Made by a program: the position numbers and the translations under genes. From assembly GCA_934101115.1 (NCBI GenBank), contig CAKOPW010000001.1:62001-126000 (forward strand): a stretch of 64,000 nt of DNA, given 5' to 3'. Every line of letters begins with the position of its first letter. Position 1 is the first letter of the stretch. The notes under the pieces were generated by a model that saw only the letters and a list, made by a program, of their open reading frames with translations, was not told the DNA's origin and searched no databases. Below are positions 56,931 to 64,000 of the stretch, in pieces. Source of the DNA: an uncultured Bacilli bacterium. Its GTDB lineage: Bacteria > Bacillota_I > Bacilli_A > RF39 > UBA660.

Positions 56931-57394
56931 TGATTATCACCTTCCATCATATTTTTTAATTTTTTTCTAGTTCTAGATAATAACACTTTAACATTGACTT
57001 CTGATAGCTTCATCATTTCGGCTATTTCTTTTATTTTATATCCTTCGTAGTAATGTAAAAAAACTATAATTCTTTCTCTTTTATTTAGGTTTGCTATAAC
57101 ATCTAGTAAATCATTATTGCTATCAGATGTTTTTATATCTTTATCATCAAATAAAGATACTTTTATTCGCCAATGAGATAAAAATAAACTTTTACATTCA
57201 TTGATTGTAACTTTAAATAGCCATTTTTTAATGCTGTCTTTATCAAGTTTTAAAATATCTTTATGTTTATATAATTTAACAAAAACATTTTGAGTTATAT
57301 CATCAGTATCAGATTTGTTTTTAGTATAACTATAAGCAAGTCGATAAACATCATTTTTATATAAATTAAATATTTTTATAAACTCATCATTCAT
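56927..57394 (-). CDS. ECF-type RNA polymerase sigma factor
   Basis: 155 residues. Region 2 has YRLAYSYTKNKSDTDDITQNVFVKLYKHKD and region 4 the helix-turn-helix EGYKIKEIAEMMKLSEVNVKVLLSRTRKKLK (shown here in parts). Sigma-70 ECF subfamily. Upstream (57448-57443, minus strand) GTAACC resembles an ECF -35 element, so autoregulation is possible. GAGGAA precedes the ATG. Confidence 0.88.
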   Translation of the reverse strand: MNDEFIKIFNLYKNDVYRLAYSYTKNKSDTDDITQNVFVKLYKHKDILKLDKDSIKKWLFKVTINECKSLFLSHWRIKVSLFDDKDIKTSDSNNDLLDVIANLNKRERIIVFLHYYEGYKIKEIAEMMKLSEVNVKVLLSRTRKKLKNMMEGDNQ

Positions 57395-57449
57395 ATGCTT
57401 GTTTCCTCACTTTCAATATAATAACTAATATACCCATTAAAAGGTTACA

Positions 57450-57480
57450 AAAAAATTAAACTCACATAAAAATGTGAGCC
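57450..57480 (-). terminator. Terminator of the P-loop gene
   Basis: CTCACAT/ATGTGAG stem followed by TTTAATTTTTTT on the minus strand. Confidence 0.65.
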
Positions 57481-57528
57481 TAGTATGCTAATTGCTGATT
57501 TTTTCAATATCTGTTTTATTCAACAACG

Positions 57529-58086
57529 TTATGAATTATTACCAATTTCATCAGCAAGTTTATCAAGTGTTGCTTCTCTTCTATCTTCTCTTGACGTGTT
57601 AATTAAAGTAAATCCGTATTTTAGACAATCTTTTTTTAATAACTCATTTTTTTCTAAAATTTCCTTAACATTTCTTTCTATATCTTCAATGCCTACATAA
57701 GCTGGCCAATCAAAAGGTTTAGAATATTTTTTCATGTCTTCTCTAATATTGGCTTCATCAGCATCCAAATTAGCTAAAAAATAAATTTCCACTTTATCCT
57801 TATATTCAAACATAGATAATTGTTTAGGTGTAAAAATATATTCATAAATTGTGCTTACTCCATAATTCTTGGCATCATCTAAACTCCTTCTTGCCATTTC
57901 ATTTAATAATGTAACATATTTATCATCATTATGATCTTGTAAAACCTTAAAAGATTCTTCAAGTGAATCTAATAACATATCAAAATTATAGTAATTAAAA
58001 TTGTATTTTTGATGAAGTTTCATTGTAAGTGTTGTTTTACCAGCTCTCTTGTTTCCAGCAATAATTACTACTTTTCCATTTTTCAT
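57529..58086 (-). CDS. P-loop NTPase, nucleoside/adenylate-kinase-like
   Basis: 185 residues. Walker A GNKRAGKTT at 11-19, then FDMLLDSLEES. The YIFTPKQLSMFEYKDKVEIYFL segment fits a kinase beta-strand. Probably a small-molecule kinase; substrate unknown. GTGATTTA leader, own terminator. Confidence 0.65.
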   Translation of the reverse strand: MKNGKVVIIAGNKRAGKTTLTMKLHQKYNFNYYNFDMLLDSLEESFKVLQDHNDDKYVTLLNEMARRSLDDAKNYGVSTIYEYIFTPKQLSMFEYKDKVEIYFLANLDADEANIREDMKKYSKPFDWPAYVGIEDIERNVKEILEKNELLKKDCLKYGFTLINTSREDRREATLDKLADEIGNNS

Positions 58087-58142
58087 TAAATCACTTCCAT
58101 AACTTAATTATAACTAATAAAGCGTTTTTATTAAAGAAAAAC

Positions 58143-58172
58143 AAAAAAACTTGCATACAATTTATGCAAGCT
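58143..58172 (-). terminator. Terminator of the HEQFH-protein gene
   Basis: ACTTGCATA/TATGCAAG stem followed by T7 on the minus strand. Confidence 0.75.
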
Positions 58173-58193
58173 CATTAGTTTTTACAAAGATTT

Positions 58194-59057
58194 TTAAAAT
58201 ACATGATAATGATCCAATAATTTCTTTGATTTACTATTATAAATGTCATTAGAGACAGTATGCGGAGTATATTCATTTTGTTGAGCAAATTTAAAAATCC
58301 AATCACTCAATAATATTTTATATATTTCTTCATAGCTTGTCGCAACTCCTGTATCATCTAAAAACGATTTTTCTGTCATTAGTCTTATACGCCTTTGACG
58401 ATCTTTATAACTATCAACGGAATTTTCATATCCATGCTGATTATTTAGATATTGAATAATATTTAAAACATTTTCATATGCGTATTTAAAGGCATAATGC
58501 TCATCTGGATTTGCTATATAAAGGTAAAACGCTTTCTTTATATCAGCTTGTTGTTGTTTTTCTGAAACTTCGTGACACTCAAAATAAGTTTTATATTCTT
58601 TTAATTCGCGATATAATTCACCTTCACCTTGATTTAATTCTAAAATCAAATGATGAAATAAAGCATGAAATTGTTCATGTAACATTGAATCTAAAAGGCA
58701 TAAATTGAAACCATCAACTTCTTTGTAAGTTATTTCTTTTGTTTCTGGATTATATACTTCTTCTTTTCCTTCAAAAATATACTTTTCATTAAATAATATT
58801 TTACCTGATTTTCCATCTTTACCCAAAATTATTCCGGCGTTCATTAATCTTACATCTCTTTTGTCAGACACAACTTCATATGGTTTCCTATTTTGTTTTT
58901 CTGCTTCAACATTTTCTAATTCTTGTAAAAGAGCTAAACGTTCAAAAGGTTCAAGTGATGAAAATACAGATGAATGAAATAAATAGAATAACTTTGTTTC
59001 TTTTCCAATTATATCAGAATTTATGTATTTTCTTGAACGCATAACTTTGTTTAACAT
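58194..59057 (-). CDS. HExxH-motif protein of unknown function
   Basis: 287 residues, mostly helical. HEQFHALFHH near residue 126 resembles a metallopeptidase zinc motif, but no clear third ligand is seen. Asp/Glu and Tyr-rich C-terminal half. GAGGGG seven bases before the ATG at 59057 decides the start over an upstream ATG at 59114. It is separated from the DGR by the reverse transcriptase terminator. Confidence 0.5.
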   Translation of the reverse strand: MLNKVMRSRKYINSDIIGKETKLFYLFHSSVFSSLEPFERLALLQELENVEAEKQNRKPYEVVSDKRDVRLMNAGIILGKDGKSGKILFNEKYIFEGKEEVYNPETKEITYKEVDGFNLCLLDSMLHEQFHALFHHLILELNQGEGELYRELKEYKTYFECHEVSEKQQQADIKKAFYLYIANPDEHYAFKYAYENVLNIIQYLNNQHGYENSVDSYKDRQRRIRLMTEKSFLDDTGVATSYEEIYKILLSDWIFKFAQQNEYTPHTVSNDIYNSKSKKLLDHYHVF

Positions 59058-59114
59058 TATTATCCCCTCTTTAATAACGTTAGTTATTTTAGCAAAATTT
59101 GAAAATAATTGCAA

Positions 59115-59146
59115 ATAAAAAATAGATTCGTCACCACAATCTACTT
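59115..59146 (-). terminator. Terminator of the DGR operon
   Basis: TAGATT/AATCTA stem followed by T6 on the minus strand, just past the reverse transcriptase stop. Confidence 0.65.
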
Positions 59147-59154
59147 TAAGTACT

Positions 59155-60183
59155 TCATTTTAAATTATTATTACATAAAATTGCCTCAATCTTATTCACA
59201 TAGTTATATGAATTAGAATGACTTGCATGTCCTAAAAAAGAATTATAACTTAATAAAAATTTTTTATCATAAAACATATTATTGTTTTTTAAATATATCC
59301 ATTGTTTAATTGACTTCTTTACTTTCTTTTTAAAGCGTTTTCTAAGAAGAATATGTGTTGGATAAATAATATATCCACAAAAATCAATACCTAATTTATT
59401 AGGATAATATCTGCTTTTATGATTAAGCGACAGATTTAAATGGGCACTTACAAAAGTTGAAACTAAGTTGAGCACTTCTTTTGCTTCATCTTTGGTTTTT
59501 AAAATAAAAATCTGATCGTCCATATATCTTGTATAAAATTTTATTTTTAGTTCATCTTTTACATAATGGTCTAATTCATTTAAATAAATATTGGCAAAGA
59601 ACTGACTGGTATAATTACCAATTGGAATTCCGACTTCGTTGCCATCATCAAGAATTTTTTTACTGAATTCAAGTAATTTTTTATCTTTAATTTTTGATGC
59701 TAAAATCTTTAATAATATTTCTTTATCTATACTATAAAAATATTTTTTTATATCGGTTTTTAAAATATAACAGTTTTTTCCATATAGTTTAGTTGCATTT
59801 CTCAATTGATTTTGAACACATATAACTGATTTATGCGTTCCTCGATTATCTAAACATGCATATGTATCATTGATGAACCGTTTCATAAAATAAGGCTTTA
59901 TAAATTCTTCAACATACCATTGATGAACTATACGATCACGGTAAGGCAAAGATTTTATTATTCTTTCTTTTGGTTCATGAATAACAAATTCTCGATATTC
60001 ACCAAACTTATAAGTATTATTTTTTATCTCGTCCATTATTCTTATAAGATTAGTTTCTAATTCCATTTCAAATATTATTACTTCTTTTTTAGTCTTTTTA
60101 CCTTTAGAAGCACGTATGTGGGCACTTAACATTTTTTCGAAAGTCAATTTAGATAGAAAAACATTTTTTATTGTTTTAGGCAT
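59155..60183 (-). CDS. rt: Diversity-generating retroelement reverse transcriptase
   Basis: 342 residues. RT palm motifs: DIKKYFYSID (near 144-153), IGNYTSQ (188-194) and YMDD (220-223), then LGIDFCGYIIYP. The IGxxxSQ in place of QGxxxSP is the mark of DGR enzymes, which copy a template repeat and misread its adenines. No endonuclease or maturase domain, unlike group II introns. It overlaps the avd stop by 16 bases with AGGAGG upstream. Confidence 0.95.
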   Translation of the reverse strand: MPKTIKNVFLSKLTFEKMLSAHIRASKGKKTKKEVIIFEMELETNLIRIMDEIKNNTYKFGEYREFVIHEPKERIIKSLPYRDRIVHQWYVEEFIKPYFMKRFINDTYACLDNRGTHKSVICVQNQLRNATKLYGKNCYILKTDIKKYFYSIDKEILLKILASKIKDKKLLEFSKKILDDGNEVGIPIGNYTSQFFANIYLNELDHYVKDELKIKFYTRYMDDQIFILKTKDEAKEVLNLVSTFVSAHLNLSLNHKSRYYPNKLGIDFCGYIIYPTHILLRKRFKKKVKKSIKQWIYLKNNNMFYDKKFLLSYNSFLGHASHSNSYNYVNKIEAILCNNNLK

Positions 60184-60530
60184 GCATTTATCCAGCCTCC
60201 TAAAGACATACTAACTAAATTTATTTTTCTACTCCATGCTTCATAATTACGAATGTTTATATATTTTCTTTTGTATGATAATCTAGCAAATACCCTTTGC
60301 ATTTTTAAATTGATATCAAGTTCATTTAAGTATTTTAATTTTTCCTTTTTATCAAATGACTTATATGCTAGTAAAATATACTTGATACCTTCGTAGGATG
60401 AATTTTTTATTGTTGCAACTATGCCTGATTTAGTTGAATTAGGATATTTCTCAGTGATCATTTCAAGATATATAATAAAATCCATGTATATTTGATAAAT
60501 TCGTGTTTCTTCAACACAGCTAGCTTTCAC
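60168..60530 (-). CDS. avd: Avd-like DGR accessory protein
   Basis: 120 residues, all helical, basic. Size and helix pattern fit Avd, the pentameric four-helix-bundle protein that binds the RT and the template RNA (YMDFIIYLEMITEKYP at the start, MSLGGWINACLKQ at the end). GTG start with AAGGAG. Encoded just before the RT and after the MutS-like gene, overlapping both. Confidence 0.85.
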   Translation of the reverse strand: MKASCVEETRIYQIYMDFIIYLEMITEKYPNSTKSGIVATIKNSSYEGIKYILLAYKSFDKKEKLKYLNELDINLKMQRVFARLSYKRKYINIRNYEAWSRKINLVSMSLGGWINACLKQ

Positions 60531-60891
60531 TAATGAGCTTCTCCTTTACATCTTTTAATATATTCAATGCCTGCAAGGGCGTTATAGAATCAATGTCTAA
60601 GTTGATTATTTTTTCTTTAATTGAATCATCTATATTAGTTTTTAAACTATCTACAACTTCGACGTCTAAGTTGTGATTTTTAAAAACGCGCATGTAGTTA
60701 TCAAGAACATCAGCAGGAAAACCACATTTGTATGATTCACTTGAGAATTTTACTTTTTTTAATACAACATAATCATTGATAGTATCACAATCTTCACCAA
60801 CAAATATATAAAATTTGCCAGATTTAAAAAGATATAATTTGTTTGCATCTTCTTTTTTTAATTGCAAATACTTTTGATATATCACACTCAA
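60520..60891 (-). CDS. MutS domain I-like DGR accessory protein
   Basis: 123 residues starting at a TTG with a full AAAGGAGGTGG site seven bases upstream; the longer frame to 60984 starts inside a terminator-like hairpin. Residues 5-70 follow the MutS mismatch-recognition domain: YLQLKKEDANKLYLFKSGKFYIF.. like the YxxLK...LLFxxGDFYELF lead, with FPADVLDNYM later. No ATPase or clamp domains. Small MutS-like proteins have been noted next to some DGRs. A role in heteroduplex or target handling is inference. Confidence 0.75.
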   Translation of the reverse strand: MSVIYQKYLQLKKEDANKLYLFKSGKFYIFVGEDCDTINDYVVLKKVKFSSESYKCGFPADVLDNYMRVFKNHNLDVEVVDSLKTNIDDSIKEKIINLDIDSITPLQALNILKDVKEKLISES

Positions 60892-60914
60892 TATTACCAC
60901 CTCCTTTAATCCTA

Positions 60915-60940
60915 TTAAAAAAGTGGAAATGATCCACTTC
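60915..60940 (-). terminator. Terminator or attenuator between TR and the accessory genes
   Basis: AAGTGGA/TCCACTT stem with T6 on the minus strand, lying just before the ribosome site of the MutS-like gene. It could end the target-TR transcript and reduce accessory gene expression. Confidence 0.6.
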
Positions 60941-61130
60941 TTTTTATCTTTGATGTTCATCATTTTACTACTAACCAAAGACATTCTTTTTTATATTTTA
61001 TTCTACTATGTAGAAAGGTTATAAATTTCTAAAATAAACACTAAAACAAAATCCGTAGATTAATGATATAAAATATGAATATATTTTTCTTATCTTTGTT
61101 TATGTGAAGAATAATCTTATATATTTTAGT

Positions 61131-61280
61131 GGAGAGAACAAGGCGGAACCCGATGTTAGCATTGGCGCCTCCTGTGTTCCTATTGAAGTTGAACTGACCT
61201 GCGAGAACTCCATTGTCGTAATTGCCGCCCCGATTGAACCAAGGATACGAGGAGTCAACAAAGTTCGAATTGTCGCCATA
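61131..61280 (-). repeat. TR: DGR template repeat (TR)
   Basis: 150 bases aligning without gaps to the VR at 61478-61627, 133 identical. It is noncoding: it follows no start and its frame lacks the target stop. Read in the target frame it has ten AAY codons, each of which differs in the VR. The 3' 26 bases are identical to the VR (IMH region). Between TR and the accessory genes there is a gap of 240 bases. Confidence 0.95.
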
Positions 61281-61394
61281 AAGAGTAAAAAGAGTCAAAA
61301 AAGCTAATTTCAACAACTTATAACCTACATTTATACTAAGACTAATAAATTAATATTTTAAACTAACCTACTAGACATAAATGCCAAAAAAGTG

Positions 61395-61429
61395 ATTCCT
61401 TTCCGCTTAAAAAGAAGGCGGAAAGGAAT
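61395..61429. repeat. 12-bp inverted repeat between VR and TR
   Basis: ATTCCTTTCCGC (61395-61406) and its exact complement (61418-61429), 11-base loop. Lies 48 bases past the VR. May act as the target terminator or as a DGR cruciform. Confidence 0.75.
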
Positions 61430-61450
61430 ATTAAAAGTGAAAAAAGTAAT

Positions 61451-61474
61451 TGTAAAAAAACAAGTTTTTTTACA
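61451..61474. repeat. Palindrome at the VR 3' end
   Basis: TGTAAAAAAAC / GTTTTTTTACA with an AA loop. It directly abuts the target stop codon (61475-61477) and lies three bases from the VR. Known DGRs carry a stem-loop just past the IMH that aids target recognition. It could also be a terminator. Confidence 0.7.
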
Positions 61475-62884
61475 CTAGGAGAGAACAAGGCGGAACCCGA
61501 TGTCAGCAGCGGCGCCTCCTGTGAGCCTAGAGAAGTGGAACTGACCTGCGAGAACTCCATGGTCGTACCTGCCGCCCCGATAGAACCAAGGAGACGAGGA
61601 GTGAACAAAGTGCGAACTGCCGCCATACCAACTATTATGGTATCTAGAGTTGTTATCTCCGTCTAAATATGTCTTGAATGGTCCCATCTCTCCCGTTGCA
61701 TCTCCTAATATTCTATATTGATAAGATGTTAATGTAGATGATGCTGAGTATACATCATAATATTTAGAATCATAATTAGCAAGTGTTGTAGCACTAAAAC
61801 CACTTGATCCTAATTGACCACTCATATATGATGCCACATATTCATGTGCTCCACCAGACATATCATATATTCCACTTATATTTCCAGTAGTTGTTGCAAG
61901 ATAACCGATACTTGTATTATAAGCGTTATTATATGTGTTTCCATCACCATAAGTTCCTGGATATGTTTGTTGGCTTGTACTTGGAAGTGCTGAATATCCT
62001 GTTTTATATGAACTATTATTATTAATGTTAACTTCCGCATTGATTCCATATTTTGAATGGCTTAGATATGCTACTGCTCCCCATTCAGTGTTTTTCATCA
62101 TATGTGAATTCATTGCTCTTTTATAATTATAAGCAGCTGTAAACATATTCATGACTGTTAAATTTCTCCATGAATAAGAATTTGGTTTTACAATTATTTT
62201 GCTTGAATCATTGGAATTTACTTGAGCAGCAGTTGCACTTGTTGCTCCATTGTATCCAGTTTCAAACTTACCTGCCCAGAAGCCATTTACTCCCATGCTT
62301 ATAAATGCTGGATGTGTCATATATTCTCCGTTTTTACAATTTCCACTTGATCCACTTGTCATTGGAGTTTTACAAGATACTCCGGTTACATCTGTTGTAT
62401 CAGTTGTATCAAATATTATCTCGATTTCATGAATATTTTTTGAAGCCGTTCCAGTATTCCATAACTTATATTTATATTTTGGAATCCATACAAAGTAACT
62501 TTGGATATCACTTTCTTTTATTGTGTCTCCTACTTTATAACTTGCTCCACTATTAAGAATAACGGCATTTGCCCAAACTTTATCACAGTAGTTATACCAT
62601 ACTTTACTTGTATCGGCGTATGTTACAGTTCCATCATCTGAAATAGTAACTGGTATTAAACCATCGGTTAAATTGGGAACTGCAACTTCTTTTGAACAAG
62701 ATGTTAAATCAGATGCCTTGCTATAAAGTTCATCTAATGCATCTTGAACGTTTTTGGATTTTAATAAAGACGAAGAATTATCATAATATACATCTTTTCC
62801 GATAATTAAATCTGCTGCATATGCTACACTTACAAATAGTACTAATGCACACATACCAATTATTAATATTTTTCTATTTTTCAT
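61475..62884 (-). CDS. DGR target: anchored FGE-sulfatase/C-type-lectin-fold protein
   Basis: 469 residues. Signal or N-terminal anchor 1-24 (MKNRKILIIGMCALVLFVSV). Short coiled segment (KNVQDALDELYSKA) then the FGE-sulfatase/C-type-lectin fold from about 130, with FVWIPKYKYKLW, GGAHEYVASYM and ending GFRLVLS. Residues 420-469 are exactly the VR (50 codons), so the variable positions lie on the predicted ligand-binding face. GGAGTGGTG precedes the ATG. It follows the 266-residue gene by 10 bases. Ligand unknown. No phage genes are near, so this appears to be a cellular DGR. Confidence 0.9.
   Translation of the reverse strand: MKNRKILIIGMCALVLFVSVAYAADLIIGKDVYYDNSSSLLKSKNVQDALDELYSKASDLTSCSKEVAVPNLTDGLIPVTISDDGTVTYADTSKVWYNYCDKVWANAVILNSGASYKVGDTIKESDIQSYFVWIPKYKYKLWNTGTASKNIHEIEIIFDTTDTTDVTGVSCKTPMTSGSSGNCKNGEYMTHPAFISMGVNGFWAGKFETGYNGATSATAAQVNSNDSSKIIVKPNSYSWRNLTVMNMFTAAYNYKRAMNSHMMKNTEWGAVAYLSHSKYGINAEVNINNNSSYKTGYSALPSTSQQTYPGTYGDGNTYNNAYNTSIGYLATTTGNISGIYDMSGGAHEYVASYMSGQLGSSGFSATTLANYDSKYYDVYSASSTLTSYQYRILGDATGEMGPFKTYLDGDNNSRYHNSWYGGSSHFVHSSSPWFYRGGRYDHGVLAGQFHFSRLTGGAAADIGFRLVLS
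61478..61627 (-). repeat. VR: DGR variable repeat (VR) with IMH
   Basis: 150 bases, the last 50 codons of the target gene. Compared with the TR it has 17 substitutions, 15 of which fall where the TR has A in the coding sense. The other two are G-to-C (GAC to CAC) and T-to-G (in AAT to AGG). Thirteen residues change. Confidence 0.95.
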
Positions 62885-62894
62885 AACACCACTC

Positions 62895-63695
62895 CTACAC
62901 TAACATCGAATTAATTTCATCTATTGCACATTGAACTGTTTCACAAATAGATCTTGATTTTGTATTATCATACTTAGTATATCTAGCATGTAAAATAGAC
63001 CAATCTGCATAGAGAATTTCATCTTCATCATCTTCTATTTTTGTCTTTTCATCAATAGTTTCTTTATCTTTATTAATCCAACCAAGAAAAATTGAATCTC
63101 CCCTTACAGTATTTGGCAAACCTTCATAAGTAGTATTTCCATCATATATTGTATAAGGTTTATCAATACTAGCTCCAGTTGAAGAATAGAAAACAGCTTT
63201 GTTCTTCTTCACCGCAGTATCACGTGATACATCTTCATATGTTAATCTACATAGAATTGTTTTTTCGGTTGTATCACTTTTACTTATTGTCATCTCTCCA
63301 GAATTGATTTGTTGAGCACTAATTAGAGAATCAAAATTATTAGTAATATTTAATGTTGTATTGTCACTTGCTGAACAACTTAACTTAGCCGACTCATCAT
63401 ATTCTGTTGCATTATTTCTAACATAATAATCGATTTTAGTTGTTGTTCCGCTCATGGTAAAAGTGAAACTGGATAAATCATCTGATAAATAATCAAAATG
63501 ATTTACAGAATCTACAAATACGTTTCCAATGTAACAATCCAAGTCACTTAGGTTAGCTGCTAATAAAGCGTTTCCTTTTGTGAACAGCTTACTACTAACT
63601 GTTGCATAACCTATTGTCATAAGAACCAGACAACATATAATTATGTTCTGTTTAGATAAATGATAATTTTTTAGTTTGTTTGCAATTTTTTTCAC
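62895..63695 (-). CDS. Surface protein co-transcribed with the DGR target
   Basis: 266 residues, GTG start with AGAGGT. Signal/anchor 15-40 (IIICCLVLMTIGYATVSS). The next part (NALLAANLSDLDCYIGN...NATEYDESAKLSCS) is the same module found at the N-termini of the three glycine-rich proteins. It then has a Listeria-Bacteroides repeat-like segment (near 190-235, ending ILYADW). The C-terminal CETVQCAIDEINSM resembles the NVQDALDELY of the target. Role unknown; possibly a partner or carrier of the target. Confidence 0.65.
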   Translation of the reverse strand: MKKIANKLKNYHLSKQNIIICCLVLMTIGYATVSSKLFTKGNALLAANLSDLDCYIGNVFVDSVNHFDYLSDDLSSFTFTMSGTTTKIDYYVRNNATEYDESAKLSCSASDNTTLNITNNFDSLISAQQINSGEMTISKSDTTEKTILCRLTYEDVSRDTAVKKNKAVFYSSTGASIDKPYTIYDGNTTYEGLPNTVRGDSIFLGWINKDKETIDEKTKIEDDEDEILYADWSILHARYTKYDNTKSRSICETVQCAIDEINSMLV

Positions 63696-63740
63696 ATCTT
63701 TTACCTCTAATTATCTATGCTTTCTTCTATTCTTAATTTA

Positions 63741-63769
63741 ACTATAACACAAATATCTCTTGCAGTAAA
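63741..63769 (-). promoter_or_regulatory. Promoter of the DGR target operon
   Basis: TTTACT (63769-63764), 17 bases, TATAGT (63746-63741) on the minus strand. The predicted start is about 40 bases before the GTG. No G tract is present, unlike the glycine-rich genes. Confidence 0.5.
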
Positions 63770-63824
63770 TAGTTCGTGTGAATATTTTTATTTAAATAAT
63801 ATCATACTTGTAATGAGGTGTGTT

Positions 63825-64000
63825 ATGAGATTAAACTTTAAAAGTTTGCCTGAACTTTTAGCATTTAATATCAAATATTACCGTTATTTAAACGGTTATT
63901 CTCAAGAAAAACTGGCTGAATTATGTAAGTTAAGTCCAAGATATTTAACAGATATTGAAAGAGGAATCCATTGCCCTCCAATTTCTAAACTTGAGGTTTT
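63825..64000 (+). CDS. XRE-type HTH regulator, cut by the window edge
   Basis: At least 58 residues on the plus strand, starting MRLNFKSLPELLAFNIKYYR with GAGGTG upstream. The helix-turn-helix GYSQEKLAELCKLSPRYLTDIERG is clear (shown by its parts). A TATCAT box lies at 63800-63805. Divergent from the DGR operon and sharing its intergenic region, so it may control it; that is inference. Confidence 0.75.
   Translation, partial: MRLNFKSLPELLAFNIKYYRYLNGYSQEKLAELCKLSPRYLTDIERGIHCPPISKLEV

Noticed and set aside
59155..60183. Group II intron or retron
   Set aside because: The RT lacks maturase and endonuclease domains, has the DGR IGxxxSQ motif and sits beside a TR/VR pair.
61041..61316. Open frame across the template repeat with a lectin-like translation
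   Set aside because: It is the TR itself read in the target frame; it has no ribosome site and its similarity to the target comes from the repeat.
61363..61626. Open frame within the VR in another frame
   Set aside because: Shadow of the target gene's 3' end.
1..64000. CRISPR array
   Set aside because: No series of short regular repeats with spacers and no cas genes; the repeats seen are the DGR pair and the toxin modules.
1..64000. Mycoplasma-type code (TGA as Trp)
   Set aside because: TGA ends several genes at ATGA overlaps and Trp is encoded by TGG.

Overview
This is an AT-rich chromosomal window from a low-GC Gram-positive bacterium. Most Shine-Dalgarno sites are AGGTGA or AGGAGG. TGA is used as a stop (for example the ATGA overlaps of yqfC/yqfD and sigma/M23), so the code is standard and not the Mycoplasma code. 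Bacillus-type neighbourhoods (yqfC-yqfD...ybeY-era-yqzL-recO, dnaG-rpoD-trmK, lepA-hemW, ylbD-ylbE) and sporulation-family genes (yqfC, yqfD, spoIIM family, ylbD) point to an uncultured gut-type lineage of Bacilli, descended from or still belonging to spore formers. That placement is inference from gene content. Almost all genes lie on the minus strand.

Region by region. 1-7.2 kb: translation and repair operons (cmk-alaS-mscL; yqfC-yqfD-vanZ-ybeY-era-yqzL-recO). 7.3-9.0 kb and 25.1-29.7 kb: three paralogous glycine-rich surface proteins, each behind a promoter-like element with a run of exactly eight G. 9.1-11.8 kb: a kinase / metallo-beta-lactamase / kinase cassette. 12-16 kb: a PP2C-like phosphatase and a large ABC exporter. 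16-25 kb: rpsU-yqeY, a cadherin-like surface protein, lepA-hemW and dnaG-rpoD-trmK. 29.8-38.2 kb: mnmA, a candidate small RNA, spoIIM family, frr, ftsW, an orphan RnfC/RnfD-like pair and nfo. 38.3-43.3 kb: two prepilin-like proteins and two membrane metallopeptidases. 43.3-49.7 kb: ylbE, ylbD, parC, trx, cvpA, rnhC, holA and tRNA-His.

49.7-51.6 kb holds two near-identical copies of a module that looks like a type I toxin-antitoxin locus: a 31- or 27-residue hydrophobic peptide with a hairpin-masked ribosome site, and a convergent antisense RNA with its own promoter and terminator. One copy abuts tRNA-His, and the two copies flank a nucleoside phosphorylase. 51.6-59 kb is accessory: an alpha/beta hydrolase, a frameshifted metallopeptidase, a GNAT protein, fhs, a decayed regulator, an ECF sigma factor with an M23 membrane partner, a P-loop protein and an HExxH protein.

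59.1-63.8 kb is the most notable region: a complete diversity-generating retroelement (DGR). It has a DGR-type reverse transcriptase, an Avd-like protein, a MutS-domain-I-like protein, a 150-bp template repeat (TR) and a 150-bp variable repeat (VR). The VR forms the 3' end of a secreted or anchored FGE-sulfatase/C-type-lectin-fold protein. TR and VR align without gaps; 15 of 17 differences fall on template adenines and all ten AAY codons of the TR are changed. Palindromes sit just past the VR. The window ends inside a divergent HTH regulator. The three G-tract surface genes and the DGR target operon share an N-terminal module. Together they suggest a cell surface built for variation: possible promoter phase variation for one set and targeted hypermutation for the other.
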